DNA of 53,608 nucleotides, from the NCBI GenBank assembly GCA_016868055.1, contig VGHX01000010.1, positions 1 through 53,608 on the forward strand, in the 5' to 3' direction. The notes beneath the pieces were generated by a model. It worked only from the letters and a program-made list of their open reading frames with translations, had not been told where the DNA came from and did no database searches. Positions 20,651 to 29,168 of the stretch are shown one piece after another. A program made the position numbers and the translations under genes. Position 1 is the stretch's first letter; each line of letters starts with the position of its first letter. This DNA is from Betaproteobacteria bacterium. Its GTDB lineage: Bacteria > Pseudomonadota > Gammaproteobacteria > Burkholderiales > Burkholderiaceae_D.

Positions 20651-22597
20651 ATGAGTAAAGTCATCGGCATTGACCTCGGGACTACCAACTCCTGTGTCGC
20701 GATCATGGAGGGCAATCAGCCGAAAGTGATCGAGAACTCCGAGGGTGCGCGCACCACGCCCTCCATCATTGCGTACCAAGACGACGGCGAGATTTTGGTC
20801 GGCGCACCCGCCAAGCGACAGGCGGTCACTAACCCAACGAATACCCTGTTTGCGGTCAAGCGCTTGATTGGTCGCAAGTTTGAAGAAAAGGAAGTGCAGA
20901 AAGACATCGGCCTGATGCCTTATGAAATCGTGAAGGCCGATAACGGTGACGCGTGGGTGTTGGCGCGTGACAAGCGCCTGGCGCCTCCGCAGGTCTCCGC
21001 AGAAGTTCTGCGCAAAATGAAAAAAACTGCCGAAGATTATCTCGGCGAAGAAGTCACCGAGGCCGTTATCACGGTACCGGCTTACTTCAACGATGCGCAG
21101 CGCCAGGCAACCAAAGATGCTGGTCGTATTGCCGGTCTGGATGTGAAGCGCATCATCAACGAGCCCACCGCCGCAGCGCTCGCATTCGGCCTAGACAAAT
21201 CAGGCAAGGGCGATCGCAAGATCGCGGTCTATGACCTTGGTGGCGGCACCTTTGACGTATCCATCATCGAGATCGCTGATGTGGACGGTGAGATGCAGTT
21301 CGAAGTGCTCTCCACCAACGGTGACACCTTCCTGGGTGGTGAAGATTTTGATCAGCGTCTGATCGATCACATTATTGAAGAGTTCAAAAAGATCAATGGC
21401 CTTGATCTGGCGAAAGACCCGATCGCGCTACAGCGTATCAAGGCATCCGCTGAGCGTGCCAAGATCGAGCTTTCATCGTCGCAGCAAACTGAAATCAACG
21501 AGCCCTACATCGCAATGGCGAACGGCGCGCCGGTGCACTTGACGCTGAAGATCACGCGCGCCAAGTTGGAGTCATTGGTCGAGGACTTGATTTCGAACAC
21601 CATCGAGCCTTGCCGCATCGCGATCAACGACGCTGGTGTCAAGGTGGCTGACATCGACGATGTGATTTTGGTCGGTGGTCAGAGCCGTATGCCGAAAGTT
21701 CAAGAGAAGGTCAAAGAGTTCTTCGGTAAAGAGCCGCGCAAAGACGTGAACCCTGACGAGGCAGTGGCGGTTGGTGCTGCGATTCAAGGTGCGGTGCTGT
21801 CAGGTGATCGTAAAGACTTGCTGCTTCTGGATGTGACACCACTGTCGCTCGGTATCGAGACGCTGGGTGGCGTGATGACCAAGATGATCAAGAAGAACAC
21901 CACGATTCCGACCAAGTTCAGTCAGGTGTTCTCCACTGCTGAAGATAACCAGCCAGCCGTGACCATTAAGGTGTACCAGGGCGAGCGCGAAATGGCTTCG
22001 GGTAACAAGGCGCTGGGTGAATTCAACCTTGAAGGTATTCCACCGTCACAGCGTGGCATGCCTCAGATCGAAGTGACCTTCGATATCGACGCCAACGGTA
22101 TCTTGCATGTGTCCGCTAAAGACAAGGCGACTGGCAAGGAGAACAAAATCACCATCAAGGCAAATTCCGGCCTGACTGAGGACGAGATCCAACGCATGGT
22201 GCGTGACGCCGAGGCCAATGCTGCCGAAGATCACCGCTTGAAGGAATTAGCCGAGTCGCATAATCAAGGTGATGCGCTGGTGCACTCAACCAAAAAAGCG
22301 CTCACCGAGCATGGCGATAAGCTGGAGTCGGGTGAAAAAGAAAAGATTGAGGCAGCGATCAAAGAGCTGGAAGAGACCTTGAAGGGTACCGATAAGGCGG
22401 CGATTGATGCCAAGATCGAGGCCTTGTCGACGGCGGCACAAAAACTCGGCGAAAAAATGTATGCCGATATGCAGGCGCAGCAAGCGGCGGCGGGTGCAGG
22501 TGCTGCTTCGCCTGAAACGGCTACTGCAGGTGCTGGCGCGAAAGCCGCACAAGACGATGTGGTCGATGCCGACTTCAAGGAAGTGAAGGACAAGTAA
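20651..22597 (+). CDS. dnaK: Chaperone DnaK (Hsp70)
   Basis: A 648-residue Hsp70. The ATPase domain starts with [10 protein letters not shown] and contains Asp-Leu-Gly-Gly-Gly-Thr-Phe-Asp-Val and Val-Gly-Gly-Gln-Ser-Arg-Met-Pro. The hydrophobic linker Asp-Leu-Leu-Leu-Leu-Asp-Val-Thr-Pro leads into the substrate domain. The tail is Ala/Gly-rich and ends in Asp-Ala-Asp-Phe-Lys-Glu-Val, close to the classical Glu-Glu-Val-Lys region. It lies 74 bases after grpE with an AAGGAA ribosome binding site; a hairpin with a T-run follows. Confidence 0.99.
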   Translation: MSKVIGIDLGTTNSCVAIMEGNQPKVIENSEGARTTPSIIAYQDDGEILVGAPAKRQAVTNPTNTLFAVKRLIGRKFEEKEVQKDIGLMPYEIVKADNGDAWVLARDKRLAPPQVSAEVLRKMKKTAEDYLGEEVTEAVITVPAYFNDAQRQATKDAGRIAGLDVKRIINEPTAAALAFGLDKSGKGDRKIAVYDLGGGTFDVSIIEIADVDGEMQFEVLSTNGDTFLGGEDFDQRLIDHIIEEFKKINGLDLAKDPIALQRIKASAERAKIELSSSQQTEINEPYIAMANGAPVHLTLKITRAKLESLVEDLISNTIEPCRIAINDAGVKVADIDDVILVGGQSRMPKVQEKVKEFFGKEPRKDVNPDEAVAVGAAIQGAVLSGDRKDLLLLDVTPLSLGIETLGGVMTKMIKKNTTIPTKFSQVFSTAEDNQPAVTIKVYQGEREMASGNKALGEFNLEGIPPSQRGMPQIEVTFDIDANGILHVSAKDKATGKENKITIKANSGLTEDEIQRMVRDAEANAAEDHRLKELAESHNQGDALVHSTKKALTEHGDKLESGEKEKIEAAIKELEETLKGTDKAAIDAKIEALSTAAQKLGEKMYADMQAQQAAAGAGAASPETATAGAGAKAAQDDVVDADFKEVKDK

Positions 22598-22632
22598 TTA
22601 CCACTGCGCGCAGCGAGGCTGTGTTGCTTATG

Positions 22633-22666
22633 CCGGGTCGGGGCGTTTTGTTCCGCCCGGTTTTTT
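22633..22666 (+). terminator. Hairpin with T-run between dnaK and dnaJ
   Basis: CCGGGTCGG (22633-22641) pairs with CCGCCCGG (22653-22660), with one bulged T, and six T follow. As dnaJ has no strong promoter of its own here, this probably works as a partial terminator that lowers dnaJ relative to dnaK, or as an mRNA-stabilising stem. Confidence 0.65.
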
Positions 22667-22713
22667 GCTTGGATAGGGTCCGCCCTGTTCGATCGTAGTC
22701 AGGATATTCAACC

Positions 22714-23844
22714 ATGGCAAAACGCGATTTTTACGAAACGCTCGGTGTAGCGAAGAACGCTTCGGACGAAGAAATCAAAAAGGCCTATCGCAAGCTCGCC
22801 ATGAAATACCATCCGGATCGCAACCCGGATAGCAAGCAGGCAGAAGACAAATTCAAAGAGGCGAAAGAGGCCTACGAGATGCTGTCTGATCCGCAAAAGC
22901 GAGAAGCCTATGACCGCTTTGGTCACGCCGGTGTAGACCCCAACGTGGGCGGTGCCGGCGGCGCGGGTGCGGGCTTTGGTGGTGGTTTTTCTGATGCCTT
23001 CGGCGACATATTCGGCGATATCTTTGGTGGTGGCGGACGCCAGCGCGGTGGCCCGCAGGTGTATCGCGGCGCTGATCTTCGCTACAACCTTGACATCACA
23101 CTCGAACAAGCAGCGAATGGTTTCGAGACGACGATCCGGGTGCCGTCATGGGATGAGTGTGAGACCTGTCACGGCTCTGGCGCAAAACCGGGTACCTCAC
23201 CCACCACGTGCGCTACTTGCGGTGGTCATGGCCAGGTGCGTATGCAGCAAGGTTTCTTCAGCATTCAGCAGACCTGTCCGAAGTGTCATGGTTCCGGCAA
23301 GGTGATCCCTGATCCTTGTAATCCGTGTAGTGGTTCGGGCCGGGTTAAACGTAATAAAACCCTGGAAGTCAAAATTCCGGCGGGTATTGATGACGGCATG
23401 CGGATTCGCTCCACCGGCAATGGCGAGCCTGGCATGAACGGCGGCCCACCGGGCGACTTGTACGTTGAAATTCACATCAAGCAGCACGGCGTGTTTCAGC
23501 GTGATGGTGATGACCTGCACTGCGAGATGCCGATCTCATTTGCCAAGGCAGCGCTCGGTGGTGAGATCGAGGTGCCGACGCTGTCGGGTAAAGTGTCGTT
23601 CAGCGTGCCTGAAGGTACTCAAAGCGGTAAAACTTTCCGCTTGCGCAGTAAAGGTATTAAAGGCGTTCGCTCCGGATTCCCCGGCGATCTGTTCTGCCAC
23701 GTTGTGGTCGAGACGCCAGTCAAGCTAACCGACCGTCAAAAAGAATTACTGCGTGACTTTGATCAACTCACCACCGAGGGTGGCGCCAAGCATAGCCCGC
23801 AGAGCAAGAGTTGGATGGATAAGGTCAAGGAATTCTTCGAATAA
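22714..23844 (+). CDS. dnaJ: Chaperone DnaJ (Hsp40)
   Basis: A 376-residue type I DnaJ. The J domain contains Tyr-His-Pro-Asp-Arg (His-Pro-Asp near residue 33). A Gly/Phe-rich linker follows (about 75-115). The four zinc-finger repeats are Cys-Glu-Thr-Cys-His-Gly-Ser-Gly, Cys-Ala-Thr-Cys-Gly-Gly-His-Gly, Cys-Pro-Lys-Cys-His-Gly-Ser-Gly and Cys-Asn-Pro-Cys-Ser-Gly-Ser-Gly, and then the C-terminal substrate domains. It is the last gene of the heat-shock operon. Confidence 0.98.
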   Translation: MAKRDFYETLGVAKNASDEEIKKAYRKLAMKYHPDRNPDSKQAEDKFKEAKEAYEMLSDPQKREAYDRFGHAGVDPNVGGAGGAGAGFGGGFSDAFGDIFGDIFGGGGRQRGGPQVYRGADLRYNLDITLEQAANGFETTIRVPSWDECETCHGSGAKPGTSPTTCATCGGHGQVRMQQGFFSIQQTCPKCHGSGKVIPDPCNPCSGSGRVKRNKTLEVKIPAGIDDGMRIRSTGNGEPGMNGGPPGDLYVEIHIKQHGVFQRDGDDLHCEMPISFAKAALGGEIEVPTLSGKVSFSVPEGTQSGKTFRLRSKGIKGVRSGFPGDLFCHVVVETPVKLTDRQKELLRDFDQLTTEGGAKHSPQSKSWMDKVKEFFE

Positions 23845-23967
23845 GCGAGAACCCGACTCGCCGTGTTGCGCAATCTGCATACAGATGTGCACATTTCAAT
23901 TACAACGCGAGATTCCTGACCTCGAGCGCTAGACTCGCCGCTTCCTCAGTCATCTTAGGTCTCAACC

Positions 23968-26874
23968 ATGGTGATGCAAGAAGCGAATGCGCTGTCTGTG
24001 CTGAACAAGCCGCTGCAGCGCTTATGGCAAGCAGTGCTGCTCTACCATAAGGGCCGACGAAATAGCGAGCTCGAGCAGTCCATTGTAAGGATTTTGATCG
24101 GCGCTATGCTGATGTACTACTTCGAGTACATCAGCGACTCGATCAAGATGGCGACTCCCAGGCTGAGTATCGATCTCTGGCTGGTGGTCGCTTTTTTCTT
24201 GTTTGCCTCCGTATCGATTTGCGTGAGTATTTTGCTCAAGCCGACTGAGGTACCGATCCGCCGCGCATTCGCCATTCTGTTAGATACCGGCGCCCTGACG
24301 CTATTGCTCACTGTCGGTGGTGTACACGCTGCGCCGCTGTACTTCCTGTATCTCTGGATAATTATTGGTAATGGCTTTCGTTTCGGGCAAAAATATTTAC
24401 TGATATCGCTACTGTTTACCCAAGTCGGGTTCGGTATTGTTATTTGGGTAGAGCCCTACTGGTCTGCAGAAAAAAATTTTTCTATAGGCCTATGGCTTGG
24501 CACGCTGCTGATTTCGATGTACTTCAATCTGCTGGTCGGCCGTTTATTTGCTGCATTAGACCAGGCCAATAGCGCCAACCTGGCAAAGCGCCAGTTCATC
24601 TGTGCAGTAAGCCATGTGTTGCGTACACCGTTGAATGCGATCATCGGTATGGTCGATTTATTAAAAAGTACCAAGATCGATCGCGAACAGCGCGACATGC
24701 TTGATTGCATGACAACGACCTCGCAGCTCATGCTCTCCCAGATTGAAGATGTGCTTGATTTCTCAAAAATAGAAGCCGGCAAAATGGGTGTCGAGCAAGT
24801 AGAGTTTGATCTTTACGCGCTCATAGAAAACATACTGACAGTATTTAGCTATCGAATAGACCCCAAAGCGGTGCGCTTGATACGGCAGATTGATTGTCAT
24901 GTGCCTCCCGTAGTGCGTGGTGATCCCCACCACCTTCGGCAAATACTGATTAACTTGCTGGGGAATGCAGTCAAGTTCACCGAGCAAGGCACGATTGCTC
25001 TCAGGGTTCGCCTACACACCTTGCGTGCCGAGGGTGCCGAGCTATCTTTTGCGATTGAAGATACGGGTATCGGCATACCGGAGCCGGTACAAGGCCAAAT
25101 CTTTGAGAGTTTCACGCAGGCAGACAGCGCCACTGCCAGGAAATATGGCGGTACCGGGTTAGGAACAACGATATGCAAGCAGCTGGTTGAGCTGATGGGT
25201 GGACGCATTGGCTTACGGAGCCGTCCCGGCGTGGGTACCGAGTTTTGGTTTGAGCTTCCGTTTGGTCGGGTTTTGGCAATTGACGATACCTGCCTGCTCA
25301 GCCGCGCACCGAGCATGATTATCGACCCTGAAGGTGCTTGCTGGCGTCTCGCCAAAGATTTGGCTTTTCTGGGAAAAGTACTGCCACGAACCGTTCGCGA
25401 TCTGGATGAGGCTGAGTCGGTACTGACGCATGCGAAGTTACATGGCGCACCGATCTCCATGATCTTTTTGCGTGTTTCGAAGGCCGGCCACGGCGATACG
25501 CAGTCTCTCCGTACTTGGATGGCTGAAGCGGTTCGGCGGCTCGTACAGTACGACAGTGATGGCTCATTGATCTTGGTTATGGTGCCAACTGCCGACTTAT
25601 CGATCGATGAGGCAAACTGCCTTGCGGAGCAGCTAGGATTTTTTACTGTGCTGCCTTTGTTATTTAGCCTGGATCACCTGCGGCATTTACTTCATGCGCA
25701 ATCAGCCGCACTTATACCTGAGGCTAGATTGCGTCACTCATCGTCAGTAGTCGTGCCCGCGGTTGGCACTGGTAATTCTTTTGTTTTTGAAGAGACATCA
25801 GATAGCCTCGGTCAGCATGATGATGGCTTATCGATATTAGTCGTTGAAGATAATCCAACAAACCGTAAAGTTTTACAAAAAATATTACAACGTGCTGGGC
25901 ATCGCTGCGTACTGGCAAATGATGGCGAAGAGGCGCTGGATATCATCACCACGCGTCATTTCGATGCCATGGTGATCGATATGAATATGCCGAAACTGCC
26001 GGGCACCGAGGTCGTTCGTTTTTGCAGAATGATGGGCGGTATTGTCGCCAAGACGCCTATCATCATTTTCTCGGCAAGCGTGACCCAAGATGCGCGCCAA
26101 GAGAGTTTCGACGCCGGTGCAGATGCTTTTATCTCAAAGCCAATCGAGGTCGCAAAGTTTTTGAAAACGCTTGATGATTTGGTTGAGCAGCGTCGTGATC
26201 ATACGAAGCAAGATGATGCCGAATTCGCATTAAACAAATCGGCTGTAGCAAAAGGTAAAACGGAAGCCAGTCAGCTAGTCGCTCGCAATTTGGCAGTCGG
26301 TCATCCGGCAACAGGTAATTCAACAACAGAAAGTACAGCAACCAGTAATCCACCAACGGGTAATCCACTCATAGTCGATCCAACATTAGGTACTTCCAAA
26401 AGCTTGCCAGAGCTAGTGAATACGGCCCTATCCAATCACACAACAGATAACGTTATATCCGGCATGATGAACAATGATGCGTTGGCGAATATATCTGTAA
26501 ACAGCTGTGTTTTGGATAAGAAAAAGTTAGGTAACTTGGAGACGATGAGTCAAGACCCGGAATTTGTGAGCGAACTCATTACCGAGTTTATCGATGAAGG
26601 CGAGCGCTTGATCGGTAACGTGGGCAAAAGCTTGCAACGATCTGACTTTAGTCATGTCGCCTCATCTATTCATGCCTTGCGCGGTGCCGCCCTCAGTATC
26701 GGTGCGGATGCACTCAAGGCGTTTTGTACCCATCTCGAGAAGTTATCGGATGAGCAGCTGTCGGCAAGAAAAGCGGAGATTCACAGACAGCTTGAGTCGC
26801 ACTTTCAGCAACTTCGGGCTGAATTAGTTTTATATGAACAGAGCCGACGTGGCCAGCGATTAACAGCATCTTGA
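23968..26874 (+). CDS. rpfC: RpfC-like hybrid sensor histidine kinase of DSF signalling
   Basis: A 968-residue membrane hybrid kinase. An N-terminal stretch with Glu-Leu-Glu-Gln-Ser-Ile-Val-Arg leads into about five membrane helices (residues 35-200), the RpfC-type sensor of DSF fatty acids. A dimerisation/phosphoacceptor domain follows with His216, then an HATPase domain with N box Asn-Leu-Leu-Gly-Asn-Ala-Val-Lys, Asp-Thr-Gly-Ile-Gly-Ile-Pro and Gly-Gly-Thr-Gly-Leu-Gly. A degenerate receiver-like segment (about 445-590) precedes a true receiver (from 621, Asp671), a Thr/Asn-rich linker (about 745-835), and an HPt domain with His902 in Ile-His-Ala-Leu-Arg-Gly-Ala. The residue after His216 is Val instead of the usual Glu/Asp. 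It is longer than Xanthomonas RpfC (about 726 residues). The start has only a weak AGG ten bases upstream. No RpfG-type partner is in the window. Confidence 0.85.
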   Translation: MVMQEANALSVLNKPLQRLWQAVLLYHKGRRNSELEQSIVRILIGAMLMYYFEYISDSIKMATPRLSIDLWLVVAFFLFASVSICVSILLKPTEVPIRRAFAILLDTGALTLLLTVGGVHAAPLYFLYLWIIIGNGFRFGQKYLLISLLFTQVGFGIVIWVEPYWSAEKNFSIGLWLGTLLISMYFNLLVGRLFAALDQANSANLAKRQFICAVSHVLRTPLNAIIGMVDLLKSTKIDREQRDMLDCMTTTSQLMLSQIEDVLDFSKIEAGKMGVEQVEFDLYALIENILTVFSYRIDPKAVRLIRQIDCHVPPVVRGDPHHLRQILINLLGNAVKFTEQGTIALRVRLHTLRAEGAELSFAIEDTGIGIPEPVQGQIFESFTQADSATARKYGGTGLGTTICKQLVELMGGRIGLRSRPGVGTEFWFELPFGRVLAIDDTCLLSRAPSMIIDPEGACWRLAKDLAFLGKVLPRTVRDLDEAESVLTHAKLHGAPISMIFLRVSKAGHGDTQSLRTWMAEAVRRLVQYDSDGSLILVMVPTADLSIDEANCLAEQLGFFTVLPLLFSLDHLRHLLHAQSAALIPEARLRHSSSVVVPAVGTGNSFVFEETSDSLGQHDDGLSILVVEDNPTNRKVLQKILQRAGHRCVLANDGEEALDIITTRHFDAMVIDMNMPKLPGTEVVRFCRMMGGIVAKTPIIIFSASVTQDARQESFDAGADAFISKPIEVAKFLKTLDDLVEQRRDHTKQDDAEFALNKSAVAKGKTEASQLVARNLAVGHPATGNSTTESTATSNPPTGNPLIVDPTLGTSKSLPELVNTALSNHTTDNVISGMMNNDALANISVNSCVLDKKKLGNLETMSQDPEFVSELITEFIDEGERLIGNVGKSLQRSDFSHVASSIHALRGAALSIGADALKAFCTHLEKLSDEQLSARKAEIHRQLESHFQQLRAELVLYEQSRRGQRLTAS

Positions 26875-26971
26875 TGGTACTCGGATCACCACAGAGGACC
26901 CAGTTCCATCAGGCGTATGCAATCTCTCGAGACAAGATGGATATCCATAACCCCACCGGAGATATTCATCA

Positions 26972-27619
26972 ATGAAAAACCTACTGAACGAAACAACCGA
27001 ACGGCATCGGCTTCAGATCGAGGCGCTACCTCAGCTGCGATCTATGCTTAGCGGTAATTACTCAAAAGCTTCTTATACCGAGTTTATCCTGCAGCTCTAT
27101 CCGATCGTTTCAAATTTTTGCCCATTAATGGCTGCAGCAGCTGGCCGATGTGCCGATTGTCATTCATCGCTGCGACATTATTTGTATGAGCATATTCAAG
27201 AAGAGCGAGGTCATGAGTCGATGGTGCTGACCGACCTTGATCAGTTGGGCTATCCCTCGGGTGATGTACCGAAACAACGCCCTAGTTCGGCAGTACAAGC
27301 CATGCTTGCCTATAACTACTATGCGATCGACCGCATTGACCCACATTCTGTACTGGGTATGATTTACGTGCTTGAGCTTACGTCTGCAGGATACGGCGCC
27401 AAGATAGCGCAATCAGTAGCGCAGGCAATTGATCACCCGATCGAACGGGGTTTTACTTTTTCACAATCGCACGCGAGCCTGGATGATGATCATCTTGCTG
27501 AACTAAAAGCCTTGATTCAATCGATTGAGGCATCTGATTATCAGCAAAAAATTATTGAAAGCATTGACATGAATTTCTATTTATTAGCCCGGATGATCGG
27601 CGCACTTCCCATAGGCTAA
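26972..27619 (+). CDS. Heme-oxygenase-like diiron oxidase (HDO) candidate in the DSF locus
   Basis: A 215-residue all-helical protein of the heme-oxygenase-like fold. A His near the N-terminus (His12, in Thr-Thr-Glu-Arg-His) recalls the proximal His of true heme oxygenases. However, the distal Gly-Ser-x-Leu-Gly-Gly motif is replaced by Leu-Thr-Ser-Ala-Gly-Tyr. The residues that bind two irons in the HDO superfamily (UndA, SznF, BesC) are all present and correctly spaced: Glu78-x2-His81, Glu135, and His167-x3-Asp171-x2-His174. A diiron oxygenase or oxidase is therefore more likely than a biliverdin-forming enzyme. It has a good ribosome binding site (CCGGAG) and starts 97 bases after the rpfC-like gene on the same strand, converging on the rpfF-like gene. 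The substrate is unknown; UndA acts on fatty acids, so the DSF signal or its precursor is an attractive guess. Superfamily confidence is high; function is inferred. Confidence 0.8.
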   Translation: MKNLLNETTERHRLQIEALPQLRSMLSGNYSKASYTEFILQLYPIVSNFCPLMAAAAGRCADCHSSLRHYLYEHIQEERGHESMVLTDLDQLGYPSGDVPKQRPSSAVQAMLAYNYYAIDRIDPHSVLGMIYVLELTSAGYGAKIAQSVAQAIDHPIERGFTFSQSHASLDDDHLAELKALIQSIEASDYQQKIIESIDMNFYLLARMIGALPIG

Positions 27620-27687
27620 AGTATTGTTGCATGTGTTGAGACTGCAGTATCTTTCAGATACGTGTAAATGAGAAAGGCATAAAAATC

Positions 27688-27728
27688 AATCAGCCCTGTA
27701 ATTCTTGGGAAGAGTTCCAGGGCTGATT
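27688..27728 (-). terminator. Long hairpin terminator shared by the HDO and rpfF-like genes
   Basis: AATCAGCCCTG (27688-27698) pairs perfectly with CAGGGCTGATT (27718-27728). The inner AATTCTT/AAGAGTT arms extend the stem with one or two mismatches around GGG. On the minus strand a GATTTTTAT tract follows, so it best ends the rpfF-like transcript; it may also stop the convergent one. Confidence 0.8.
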
Positions 27729-27775
27729 CAGGCGTGTAGAGGGCTGCGGGCGCTATCCCGGTAAAGCAATTCATC

Positions 27776-27880
27776 AAAGGAAAGCCGAAGAAAGCAAGCT
27801 AAGTAAAGCTAAGTAAAGCTAAGGAAAGCAAGTCTAAGAAAGCAAACCTAAGAAAGCAAACCTAGGAAGGCAAACCTAAG
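27776..27880. repeat. Degenerate tandem repeat running into the rpfF-like stop codon
   Basis: Units related to AAAGCAAACCTAAG occur about three times at 14 bp, preceded by shorter forms (TAAAGCTAAG twice) and a 15-bp variant. The last unit contains the TAG stop (27876-27878) of the rpfF-like gene. The array therefore forms the start of that gene's 3' untranslated region, ahead of the terminator. Confidence 0.85.
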
Positions 27881-28838
27881 CAGCGATTCGCTCGTCCTCT
27901 TCAAATTGCTGTGTTGATTCGGTGTAGCGGTAGCCGGCATGCTGAACTGTCTGCGCCTTGAGCAATCGGCTCATCATTCGTAAGTCTTTATCTTGAATTT
28001 TCAGTGCGGCATCGACCCACATCGACGCAATATCCGAGAGCTCCTGGTAGCTTATCGGCCAGATATGTTTGCGGCAGTCATAGATAGTACGCATGCCATT
28101 GAGCTGGTGATGATGCTTGCGGATCCAGTTTTCTACTGTGCGCTCACCTTCGCCCACGGGCGCCACGATATCAACGACGCCTAATTCAGCCAGCTTTTCT
28201 GCAGTATAGATATTGCCACTCAGGAGCATGGTTTCGGCTTCACGTGGGCCGATACGGCGAGCCAAAAAGCTATACGCTCCCATACCAGGAAACAGGTTAA
28301 ACAGTATTTCAGGAAAGCCGAGCCTTGTACCAGCCTCGGCGATAATCACATCGCTCGCCAGCGCGAATTCAAAGCCGCCGCCCAGCGCATCACCCTGAAC
28401 GAGCGAGATTGTTACCGTAGAGGCTTCATAGCCTCGAATCCTGGAATAGATGCCATCAACACAATACATCGCATAATTGAGCAAACCTTCGCGATCTTTT
28501 TCCCGAATCAAGTTGAGGAACAGCCTCAAGTCGCCGCCAAGATTGAATATCTCCGCTCGCCGCGAGGCAATCACGGAGTAATCAACCGGAACCCACTCAT
28601 GCCCACATACCGTCTGCCCTTGATGGCTGTGCATCTCGCTAAACAAATGGTGTAGCTCTTCAATCATGTTTTGATTGAAGCAAGGGATACCTATCGGCTT
28701 CATGTAAGTCCAGAGCGTGCGGAATCTGGGGTCGTAACTCACATCAACCTGTTGCATCATGCGGCGGGGCCAGGCTGCTGGCGCGGGTGCATCAGAGAGC
28801 CGTTTTGCATAGCTGACTTTTTCGGTGGTCATCAACAT
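27876..28838 (-). CDS. rpfF: RpfF-like DSF synthase (enoyl-CoA hydratase/crotonase family)
   Basis: A 320-residue crotonase-fold enzyme. RpfF dehydrates 3-hydroxyacyl-ACP and releases cis-2-unsaturated fatty acids (the DSF family of quorum signals). Both catalytic glutamates are visible 20 residues apart, as in Xanthomonas RpfF: Glu157 in Ala-Leu-Gly-Gly-Gly-Phe-Glu and Glu177 in Leu-Gly-Phe-Pro-Glu-Ile-Leu-Phe. Further RpfF marks are Gly-Gly-Asp-Leu-Arg-Leu-Phe near residue 101 and Asn-Leu-Phe-Pro-Gly-Met-Gly-Ala after Glu177. The ATG at 28838 follows AAGGAGA by six bases; the open frame extends eleven codons further without a site. It is convergent with the rpfC-like/HDO pair. An ordinary enoyl-CoA hydratase is unlikely given these motifs and the neighbour. 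Confidence 0.9.
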   Translation of the reverse strand: MLMTTEKVSYAKRLSDAPAPAAWPRRMMQQVDVSYDPRFRTLWTYMKPIGIPCFNQNMIEELHHLFSEMHSHQGQTVCGHEWVPVDYSVIASRRAEIFNLGGDLRLFLNLIREKDREGLLNYAMYCVDGIYSRIRGYEASTVTISLVQGDALGGGFEFALASDVIIAEAGTRLGFPEILFNLFPGMGAYSFLARRIGPREAETMLLSGNIYTAEKLAELGVVDIVAPVGEGERTVENWIRKHHHQLNGMRTIYDCRKHIWPISYQELSDIASMWVDAALKIQDKDLRMMSRLLKAQTVQHAGYRYTESTQQFEEDERIAA

Positions 28839-29168
28839 GGAGTTCTCCTTAATTGGTAGGACTGCAAACATGTCTGCTTGATTTTTCCTAGAACTTTGAG
28901 CGATGCTGTTTGGTTTTGCTCAATATTTTCAAGCGCGATCTCAGTTTAGGAAGTTCGCGCTGCGATTGAATAGCTATTAAGGTTTTTTTTCGAATAGCTA
29001 ATTTTGCTTGCCTTGAATTTTAATTTTTGAATATCAAAAAAGGTTTTAACTGAGAGCGTGAAATAAGTGATATCGATAGCTGATCGAACAGAAAGCAATG
29101 AGGTAGGGTCGGCGGTGTTTTTCAGGCATACTCACTGACAAGCTCTAAAAATTTAAATCAGGAAAGAT
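28839..29168. promoter_or_regulatory. AT-rich divergent regulatory region between the rpfF-like gene and carbonic anhydrase
   Basis: A gene-free spacer of 330 bases, clearly AT-rich. It contains a 7-bp inverted repeat AGCGCGA/TCGCGCT (28932-28938 and 28955-28961) and a direct repeat GAATAGCTA (28968-28976 and 28992-29000), whose copies start 24 bases apart. It also contains T- and A-runs. These are candidate operator sites for either divergent gene. I could not fix promoter boxes with confidence. Confidence 0.5.

Noticed and set aside
26972-27619. Biliverdin-producing heme oxygenase
   Set aside because: The N-terminal His is present but the distal Gly-rich motif is missing, and the diiron ligand set of HDO enzymes is complete.
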